NCBI GenBank assembly: GCA_016222805.1
Contig: JACRQG010000007.1
Location: 434,001 to 498,000 of the forward strand
DNA length: 64,000 nucleotides
From: Verrucomicrobiota bacterium
GTDB taxonomy: Bacteria; Verrucomicrobiota; Verrucomicrobiia; Opitutales; Opitutaceae
Reading direction: 5' to 3'
Shown here: in pieces, positions 57,301 to 64,000 of the stretch
How positions within the stretch are numbered: the first letter of the stretch is position 1
How the letters are laid out: each line of letters begins with the position of its first letter
Notes under the pieces: generated by a model
Databases searched by the model: none
What the model saw: the letters and a program-made list of their open reading frames with translations, nothing else
Told to the model about the DNA's origin: nothing
Translations under genes and position numbers: made by a program

Positions 57301-57573
57301 CAAGGCCCGCCCCGGGAAGAGCGGGCGACGCCAGCGGAAAACCGCGCCCGCAGCGACCAGGAGAACCAGCGTCAGCGGCCAGGCCAACGTGCGGACGGGA
57401 AGGCCCGCCTGGTTCAGCGTCATGGTGCCGAGGAGGACGACGGCCAGTCCCACCGCCGGCGCCAGCAGCCAGGTCCGCAACACACCGCCCTGCCACGCCA
57501 ACGCCGCCAGCGTCGCGCGCCCGACAAAGGCGAGCAACCCGACGAAGACGAAGGAAAGCGCAAGGGCCGGCAT
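54364..57573 (-). CDS. Large polytopic membrane protein (putative GT-C glycosyltransferase) with extended C-terminal extracytoplasmic region
   Basis: 1069 aa; N-terminal multi-TM; NFDWLSYVNDDFVNYCLAAERFKDFGFW; ATGA overlap with 54367 start. Confidence 0.8.
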   Translation of the reverse strand: MPALALSFVFVGLLAFVGRATLAALAWQGGVLRTWLLAPAVGLAVVLLGTMTLNQAGLPVRTLAWPLTLVLLVAAGAVFRWRRPLFPGRALRPFVVVAICSLLWTGWPHFRFNFDWLSYVNDDFVNYCLAAERFKDFGFWRAPQLEELAGRDITQYYWFMHVPGLMRFGSELTIAWYSSLTGIKSLHIFMPVILGLGVIQLSATAALVLHRGRWRRRALFAMALLAISPLFMLGTLYQLIAQVGGVGLLLAATAILTSRLPAQRRRLFPAIATLSLLGSGLAIFYPEVTAFAVLAAVVCTALESIRARSWPVVRLSLFLYGIVGVILLLRHNLLSYVFTILLQMGQGFRSVDLSLSLFPYFMIPTGLANLFGLMPLSVNYPEPYTSLAILAGAVALAAALFHAIREGLRGVPVGVLLVVQAALALKLMTSGNDFGLYKNAMFMQPALAAALAALLLRLPWSRFTAPAAVVLAAVCCAPTALHYTGVSQGEKAGGLTEAKNASALGTRVPPVAPGTRLLCDINNLVAAKVAAFELRGTDLRYLSRDYYQQIAPIEFERLGDTLIRFHPRFDDLMRTRRMLADRDTATVRTHNLFDTTFSAPALEFGREGKTDAYLTLDESLGLFNKLHVPPETPATGFFKTAPAGSKRNHLVFMHTGRGNHYYLGDRNRIAIYQQEADPYTRRQDITGMGRFLLLRVERPDTEFYLRLCASKTFMGEGHTGWSPGSRILGATDVPLAFPGNGAVNRIVGPIRPVVRDGAAYIAIDFNETPTQFLPRRSGLQALYNTKVPLDSRKLVAYGRDISALSAAEVAALERPARLQRFPQDLVFARGLEYSGIYEDGWLSPESEFVLAGAPASGIVRVRGFVPELAGIPSLGGTLIARVGDQEFTLPTAQGAFDWLLPVPAAAPTTRLRLHFLHHGRLPGDDARPAGGKLELIDVLPALPTHTFDFGTPGGARLPASGIDQDGWMARTATIELPAGGKRVLALKVEYPDWSGKGAGRLTVALPATGASREETLPPGSYSRILLPVPASSRLQTVTLSAGDDFPLPAPDQRRRAARLVSAELQPASE

Positions 57574-57707
57574 GAATTGGCCAGTGTGGCCGGGTTGACC
57601 GCCGGAATCCGAGAAAATTTTGCGATGGGGAATCGGGCGAAGTCACCCCCGGCCCCGGCGGGCCGCCCGTCGACCTTCGGGAAGGTCCCGCTCCCGATTG
57701 CCGCGGC

Positions 57708-58748
57708 CTAGCCCTGGCGGGCGGCCTCGAGAAACGCGGCGCACGCGGCCGATGCCTCTTCGGCGAGGTCGCGGGGAGCGGACAAAGGGGTGGCTGCGGC
57801 GAGGGCCTGCGTGATTTCGATGGTGTCGGCTTCCGGGCGAACCGCCGGTGCCCCCAGGACGTCCGCCGCGGAAGCGAGTTTCTCGTTGGTCGACAGTACG
57901 ACGACCCGGGAGCCGGCCCAGGCGCCGGCGAGTGCGGCGTGGTAGCGGGAGGTGACCAGCCACGCGGCGCTAGGCCAGCGACCCATGACTTCGGGCAGTG
58001 GGGCCCCGGCAACCTCCGGCGCCACCAGGCGCCATTGGACGCCGACGGCAGGTGGCAGGCTGGCAAACAGGGCCCGCTCAGCCCCCGGCAAGTCGCGGGA
58101 TTCCTGCGCCAGCCACACCCGATCGGTCACTGGCAGGCGTCCCAGCACGCCGAGCCACGGGTCACGCCCGGCCCATTCCTGATAGTCGAAGTTGGCCACC
58201 AGCGCGACGCGCCCGGGCACGGCCGCCGGCGGCGGACAGTCGCGGAAGAAGACGTGGGCCAGATCCGCCGCCGCACGGACGGGCGTCGCGGGACACAGGT
58301 CCCGCAGGTGGTCGGCCGATCGGGCGTCCCGGGTCCAGATGCCGGCGGCGGTTTCCCCGATCCGGCGAACCTCTGGAACCGCCAACTCGGCCCGGTTCTG
58401 CACGCCGACGCCGAGAAAGAACATCCGCTTGCCCCGGCGCGTGCACTCTGCGGCGTCGCCCGCAAGATGATCGATGAACCAGCGCGAGAGGGCGCTCTGG
58501 AACGGCGAGCCACCCAGCCCGAGCCACACGTCGCAGGCGGCAATGGCCTCCTGCCGGGAGGCGTCGTCGTACGGCCGCCAGTCGATCACCGGGAAGCGCT
58601 GCCGCAGCGGGGCGAGTTCAAACGGAACGCAGCAGGTGAACGAGGCCTCCGGCGCCAGGGTGCGCAGGGCGGACAGAAACCCCGCCAGCATGAAGTCGTC
58701 GCCGAGGTTGCCAGCGCCGTAGAAGTGGTGGCCGAGGTGGATGCGCAC
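57708..58748 (-). CDS. Polysaccharide pyruvyl transferase family protein
   Basis: HFYGAGNLGDDFMLAGFLSAL; MFFLGVGVQNRAEL; WLVTSRYHAALAGAWAGSRVVVLSTNEKL. Confidence 0.88.
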   Translation of the reverse strand: MRIHLGHHFYGAGNLGDDFMLAGFLSALRTLAPEASFTCCVPFELAPLRQRFPVIDWRPYDDASRQEAIAACDVWLGLGGSPFQSALSRWFIDHLAGDAAECTRRGKRMFFLGVGVQNRAELAVPEVRRIGETAAGIWTRDARSADHLRDLCPATPVRAAADLAHVFFRDCPPPAAVPGRVALVANFDYQEWAGRDPWLGVLGRLPVTDRVWLAQESRDLPGAERALFASLPPAVGVQWRLVAPEVAGAPLPEVMGRWPSAAWLVTSRYHAALAGAWAGSRVVVLSTNEKLASAADVLGAPAVRPEADTIEITQALAAATPLSAPRDLAEEASAACAAFLEAARQG

Positions 58749-58772
58749 GCCGACCGTGAACCGCGCCTGGCC

Positions 58773-60431
58773 TCAATAGGCGAGGCTCATTTTGACATGC
58801 AGGCGGTGGTGCGGCGCGCCGGGAGTCTCGATTTGCTCCAACTGGCGCCCGTAATCCGCCGTGGCGGAAAAGTAGCTGCCCACGGAACATCGCAGACCGA
58901 GTCCGACGCTGGAGAGGTAGGCTGCCTTGGTTTCACCAATCAGCGGGTGTTTGATGATCGTGCGCCCATAGTCCCAGAAGAAGGCACCCACCAGATCCAT
59001 CCGGGGAAGCTTCTTGCCCAGGGGAATGGCGGGGAGCGCGCGCTGGACCTCATGGGAGAACACAAAACCACTGTCGCCGCTCAGGACGCGCTCTTCGTAA
59101 CCACGCACCGTGTTCAGCCCACCGGCCGAAAACTGTTCACTGGGCACGAGGTTGGTTCCGGCCAACTGGGTGGAGAGCCGCGCGATCGAACTGAGCCCGG
59201 GGGCGAGAAACGTCACCCGCTGGGCCCACGCCTGACCGTACAGGTAGCGGGATCGTGCCCCGAAGCGCGACTTGCCGAGGGTCTCGTCCGTATTGCGCGA
59301 ATTGAGATCGCCCGGGCTGCCGATCAGGGTGGCGGAAACCACCCACCGCCCCCGCTGGTCCGGTCGGACGGCGGACGCCGAAAGGCTGGCGGAGAACAAG
59401 TCGTTCATCGAGAAGTCGGCGAACTGGCCACCAAACTCCAGATTGTTGTTCGTCTGCTTGAAGGAGAGACCCGCGGTGACCTCACCCTCCCACTGCTTCA
59501 GGCGCGTTGGGATGACGTACTTCACGTCGGCGTTCACGCTCTTGCCCAGTTGGGTGAAAAGGCCGGAGAAGAAGGTGGGGTTCACCTTGGCGCTCGAGGC
59601 GGAGACCGTGAGAATATGGCGCCAAGGCAGCGGGGCCCGATAGTCGAAGGCATGGACCCGCAGCAGCTTGGTCGAGTGCGACATGGCCTGCTGGTAGGAC
59701 ACCTGGTGATCGAGCCCCCAGAGATTGCCATAGGTGACGGTGCCCGAGTAGCGGTCCAGGCCGAGGATCTCGTTGCCGGTGTTTTCGTAGCCGGCGGTGA
59801 AGCGCAGGGGGAATCGTTCCTGGACGGCGAAGAAGAGATCCGCCTCGCCGGTGTCGGCCACGGGTTCGACGTGCAGTTTGACCCGGCGGAACTGGTTGCC
59901 GTTGGTCCAGGCGAGCGACTGATCGAGCTCCGCGACCTGCACCAATCCGCCGCGCTCGATGCGCAGCTTCTCGCGCAGGAGGGACTCGCTGAACCAGCGG
60001 TTGCCCTCAATCTTGATGTTGCGGACCTTGCCGGGAAGGACGGCCACCCGCAGGGCGCCTTCGCCGATGTTTTGCGGGGGGATGATCGCGGTGGCGATGG
60101 CGTAGCCGCTCGAACGCATGAACACTTCCACCACCTGGGCCACGGCCGCGAGCAGTCTCTCGGTAATCGGTTTGTTTTCCCCTGACTTCAAGCGCCGCAG
60201 CAGTTCCACCTGGTCGATCTTTCCCAGCTTGGGCGAAACGATGAGGAAGCCGCCATCCGGCACGTGGGAAAGCGCCTGGGCGGCTTCAACCGTGTCGGCG
60301 ATCAGGATCTGGCGCAGCAGATTCGCCTTCTCCGGCGGGGCGGGCGTGGCCTCGGCGGCGCGCAGCCACGCTCCGGCGACGAGCAGGCAGGCCAGCAGAC
60401 GGACGGCAGGCGGGAAACAGCGGTTCATCAT
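58773..60431 (-). CDS. ShlB/FhaC/HecB-type (TpsB, Omp85 superfamily) outer membrane transporter with POTRA domain
   Basis: Signal peptide MMNRCFPPAVRLLACLLVAGAWLRAAEA; POTRA-like GALRVAVLPGKVRNIKIEGNRWFSESLLREKL; barrel motif GGLNTVRGYEER (VRGY/F). Confidence 0.88.
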   Translation of the reverse strand: MMNRCFPPAVRLLACLLVAGAWLRAAEATPAPPEKANLLRQILIADTVEAAQALSHVPDGGFLIVSPKLGKIDQVELLRRLKSGENKPITERLLAAVAQVVEVFMRSSGYAIATAIIPPQNIGEGALRVAVLPGKVRNIKIEGNRWFSESLLREKLRIERGGLVQVAELDQSLAWTNGNQFRRVKLHVEPVADTGEADLFFAVQERFPLRFTAGYENTGNEILGLDRYSGTVTYGNLWGLDHQVSYQQAMSHSTKLLRVHAFDYRAPLPWRHILTVSASSAKVNPTFFSGLFTQLGKSVNADVKYVIPTRLKQWEGEVTAGLSFKQTNNNLEFGGQFADFSMNDLFSASLSASAVRPDQRGRWVVSATLIGSPGDLNSRNTDETLGKSRFGARSRYLYGQAWAQRVTFLAPGLSSIARLSTQLAGTNLVPSEQFSAGGLNTVRGYEERVLSGDSGFVFSHEVQRALPAIPLGKKLPRMDLVGAFFWDYGRTIIKHPLIGETKAAYLSSVGLGLRCSVGSYFSATADYGRQLEQIETPGAPHHRLHVKMSLAY

Positions 60432-60691
60432 CAAGGTAAGGCGAGACCTGTGGGAGGGATGAAAGTTCAAAGCAATCCCAGAAAAGGGTCCGGGGCGACG
60501 GAGCGCGATGGGACCGGGCGGCACACGACCGCGCGGGTGCGGTCCGAAAAAAACGCCCGGACCCTGCAACGATTTTTCGCTCGGCAAGTCTGGTCTCCTC
60601 TTCCAACAACCTGCATTCCCGTGCATTTTCCGACGCCCTCTCACTCGTTCCTTGAACTTCCGGTTTCCCGCCCGTGCGGGGGAGGTGCGCC

Positions 60692-63255
60692 ATGCGCCTG
60701 AGCCATGAAAGTCCCCGGGTGCGGTGGCTGGCCCTGGTCAGCGTGTGGGTGATCGTTGCGACCGTGGCTTTGCTGCACTCGCAGACGGTGCGAGGGTACC
60801 TTGGAGTCGTCGGGCAGCTCGGACTCCGGGGGGCCGAAGCTCCATCGACGCCAATGAAGCAGGCGTTTCCGGCGTTCGCCGCGGATGCGCAGACGTGGGT
60901 CCGCCATGCGCTGTCCCTCGTGGAAGGCGAGCAGGTGCGGCTGCGCTACACCCACATCGACAATGCTCCGAACGGACGAGAGGTGCATTGGAATTCGGCC
61001 TGGGCCTGGACCATCGCCCTCGGAGGATACATCGAGCATTGGGTGACCGGGGCCCCGCTGCCCCAGGCGATCGAGCGGGTGATTGTCTGGCTCAATGCCA
61101 TCGCCCTCCTGATCTTGACAATCCTCATTTCGAGTTGGGTTTCGCGGCGGGCGGGCGCGCTGGCCGGCGTGATCCTGGCGGTATCCATCATCGGTCATCC
61201 CCGCGTCTACGAGGGCTTTTTCCCAGGGTATGTTGACCACCATGGGCTGTTGACCCTGGCGGCGCTCGCCGTCCCAAGGAGGGCAACCGCTTGCTTCCTA
61301 CGACCCCGGAAATGGCGCGGAGCGCAGCCGCGTTCTCCGCGATTTGCGGGGCCTGTGGCATGTGGGTGAGCGCGGCGTCCGCGATTGCGCCGATTGCCAT
61401 CACCGGTGCCTCCGGGGTCGCCGCCCTGTTGCTGTGGGGCCGTCGGGCACGGCGCGAGGGATTCGAATTTGATGCGGAAGTCTGGCGCGTCTGGGGAAGG
61501 GTGGGGGCGGGAGCGAGTTTTCTCTTCTATCTGATCGAGTACTTCCCCAACCACCTCGGTCTCCGGATGGAGGCGAACAACCCGTTCTTCTCCCTCGCTT
61601 GGTTCGGCGCCGGGGAGATTATCGCCCAGATTGGGGAACGCTGGCTGGACCGCCGCTGGGATGCGGGGCGGCCCAAGAACCGCCGCCTCGGCCTGGCCTT
61701 CGCCGCCGTCGCCGTGGCTCCCCTGATCATCGTGATTGGAGGAACGCGGGTCTTTGTGGTGTCGGATCCTTTCCTCTCCCAGTTGCACAAAGAGCACATT
61801 CAGGAGTTCCTCTCCTTGTGGCTCACCGTGCGGGGCCTGGGCTGGGGTGCGATCTTCTCCCTTCTGGTGCTGGAAAACATCCCGTTGCTGGTGGGGATTG
61901 GGTTTGTGGCCTTCCGTCTCGGGCAAACCCCCTTGGTGCTCGGATTTGCCGCCATCGGAGCGGTTCTCTCCACGGGAATGGCGTGGATCCAGGCTCGCTG
62001 GCTGCTCAACGCGAGCGGGTTCCAGGTCGCCCTGGGTCTGGTGCTCGTGACCATTTTCACCCTCAACCTCCGTCCGGCCCTGCGATGGGCGGTGGGTCTC
62101 GTCGCGGTCTGCCTGACCTATGGCCACTACCCGCTAAACCGTATCCGCGAGGGTCGGGCCGAAGTCGCCGCTCGTCGAGTCGGCCCCAAGGACGCCAATT
62201 CCGCCCTCTTCCGCGACATCGCCCAGGTCATCCGCGCCTCCCAGCCCGAGGGCGAGATCGTCCTGCTCACCAGCCCGAACAGTTCGACCGGGGTGGGCTA
62301 TTACGGCCGATTCAAGACCCTGGGCACGCTGTACTGGGAGAACAACGACGGTCTGAAGGCGGCGGCGGCGCTGCTTTCCGCCAGGTCCGAGGCGGAGGCC
62401 GCCGAGTTGATCCGCGCCCACAAGGTGACCCACATCGCGATGATCTCCGAGGAGAACTTCGTGGAGCCCTACTTCCGGCTCTTCCGGCCGGACGCCAAGG
62501 CTGAGGAGTTCAAGAAGTGCTTCGGGCACCAGCTCTTGTTTGACCGGGTCATTCCTCCCTGGCTGCAGATGATTCCGTACAATCCCCCGGAGGACCTGAA
62601 GGCGCTCAATGTCAGCGCGCTCCTTTTCAAGGTCGCCTTCAACCAGACTCCGGCCGATGCGCTTTACCATATCGCCCTCGCCAAGGTCGCCATGGGTTCC
62701 CTTCCGGAGGCGGAGCGCGATTTCGACACTTTGATCAAAGGCTCTCCGGATTCGTACCAGCCCTATTTGCGGAAAGGGGAGCTCCTCCTGCTGCGGCGCG
62801 AATTCGCCGCCGCCACCGATTTCACCCTTCACGGCATTCGACTGGCCCCGCCGGAAACCCGGCTGAACATGTACGCTAATGCCGGGAGCACGCTTTTCCG
62901 GAGCAAGCAGCATGCCCAGGCGGTGCGGGTCTATGAGACCGCGCTCGCTGAAACCGCCAACGCCCAGATCGCCGCTTTTCTCGCTTATGTCCTCGCCACT
63001 TCTTCCGACGACAACGTCCGAAACGGCGCCCGGGCGCTGGCGCTGGCGGAGCAAGCGCTGAAGGTCGACCCCAATTCACCCACCGCGTTGAATTCCTGTG
63101 CCGCTGCACTCGCGGAGAACGGCCGCTTCCCCGAGGCGGCGGCGATGGCGGAGCGGGCCGCTACTGTCGCCCGGGCGGCGAATGACGCTGGCGCTTTGCG
63201 GGTGTCCGAAACCCGGGTGGCCGCGTTCCGCGCGGGCCAAAAGCTCCGCGAATAG
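60692..63255 (+). pseudogene. Polytopic membrane protein with C-terminal TPR repeats, frame break near 61265-61295
   Basis: ORF 60674..61369 coding until GYVDHHGLLTLAALAV; resumes as KEGNRLLPTTPEMARSAAAFSAICGACGMWVSAASA in frame of ORF 61291..63255; C-terminal TPR-like helices. Confidence 0.75.
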
Positions 63256-63283
63256 GGGACGTGGGCGGGAAGAGTCCGGCCGC

Positions 63284-64000
63284 CTACGGCCGGGCCTTCC
63301 GCTGGTAAATCTCGAGCCCCATCGAACCCGGGGCGAAGGGATCTCCCCCTGCCTGGGCTACCTTCTCGCAGTTTGCCACCACCCAATCGACAATGGCCTT
63401 TCCGGTCGCCGGATCGGCTCCGTAACGCGCAAACCCCAGTTCCTCCAGATTCGGCCGGGAGACGAGCACGACCGTATCGGGTGGCCGGGCGGCAAGTTCA
63501 GTCGCCACATCGGCTCCATTCAACCGGAGGGTGGCCGGCAGAAGGTCGGCGATGCGCAGGGGGTGGCGCCGACGCGTCCAAAAGTTGAGGGAGAGGCCCT
63601 CTGGCACAACCAGCAGCGTCGAGTTGGCCGGTGTGTTGGCCGAGATGAACTGCCGAGCCTGCTCCCACCATTGCGGCAGGGGGTAGTCCGCCGGCCCATA
63701 ACTCAGGATGCGATCCGCGCCTTCGCCGATCGAGGTCTGCTTGGCCTGGTAGAAGCGGCGCGACCTCTCCACCAACTGTGCTGCGCCGCCCCCGATGAAG
63801 ATGACGACTGCGGCCAACATCCCGACGCGGACGATGCGGTCGGTCGCGGCGCAGGTCACCCCTCCACAAGTTACCCAGGCGCACAGCGCGGTACCGGCCA
63901 GCATCGCCTGGAAGAACCCGTAGTGGCTCACGGTCGGATCGAACGCCATGCGCGCGAGCATTGCGCCTCCGGCAAGGAAGAGGAGCAGTTGGTTCCACTG
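63284..64000 (-). CDS. Polytopic membrane protein, C-terminal part (truncated by window edge)
   Basis: Open reading frame continues past 64000; QWNQLLLFLAGGAMLARMAFDPTVSHYGFFQ... Confidence 0.7.
   Translation of the reverse strand, partial: QWNQLLLFLAGGAMLARMAFDPTVSHYGFFQAMLAGTALCAWVTCGGVTCAATDRIVRVGMLAAVVIFIGGGAAQLVERSRRFYQAKQTSIGEGADRILSYGPADYPLPQWWEQARQFISANTPANSTLLVVPEGLSLNFWTRRRHPLRIADLLPATLRLNGADVATELAARPPDTVVLVSRPNLEELGFARYGADPATGKAIVDWVVANCEKVAQAGGDPFAPGSMGLEIYQRKARP

Noticed and set aside
1-64000. tRNA, rRNA, CRISPR arrays, transposases, integrases
   Set aside because: None recognised on reading; no support to report

Overview
High-GC bacterial window. Compositional style and gene families suggest Verrucomicrobiota/Opitutaceae (inference, not proven). 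(1) About 0-8 kb: an M3 metallopeptidase, then a divergently transcribed porin-cytochrome electron conduit (decaheme MtrA/DmsE-like + MtrB/PioB-like barrel, 4-nt overlapping genes), an azurin-like cupredoxin and a VOC ring-cleaving dioxygenase-like gene. (2) About 8-64 kb: a surface-glycan/glycosylation island, mostly on the minus strand. It holds about 13 large polytopic membrane proteins (putative GT-C type glycosyltransferases), several GT2/GT4/GT9 enzymes including multi-domain fusions, methyltransferases, a polysaccharide pyruvyl transferase, an orphan TpsB/BamA-type barrel, GtrA, sugar epimerase/oxidoreductases, and a D-glycero-D-manno-heptose nucleotide pathway (gmhA, hddA, hddC, gmhB) next to a transaldolase. 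Most unusual signal: two S23/four-helix-bundle (rRNA intervening-sequence-type) genes sit inside the heptose operon. Each is bracketed by a near-perfect 19-20 bp polypurine inverted repeat (19/20 and 18/19 identity), giving compact units of about 420-440 bp. Related polypurine tracts recur upstream of other genes and inside a methyltransferase CDS. Three of the large membrane-protein genes carry frame breaks that look like small internal deletions. No rRNA, tRNA or CRISPR was recognised.
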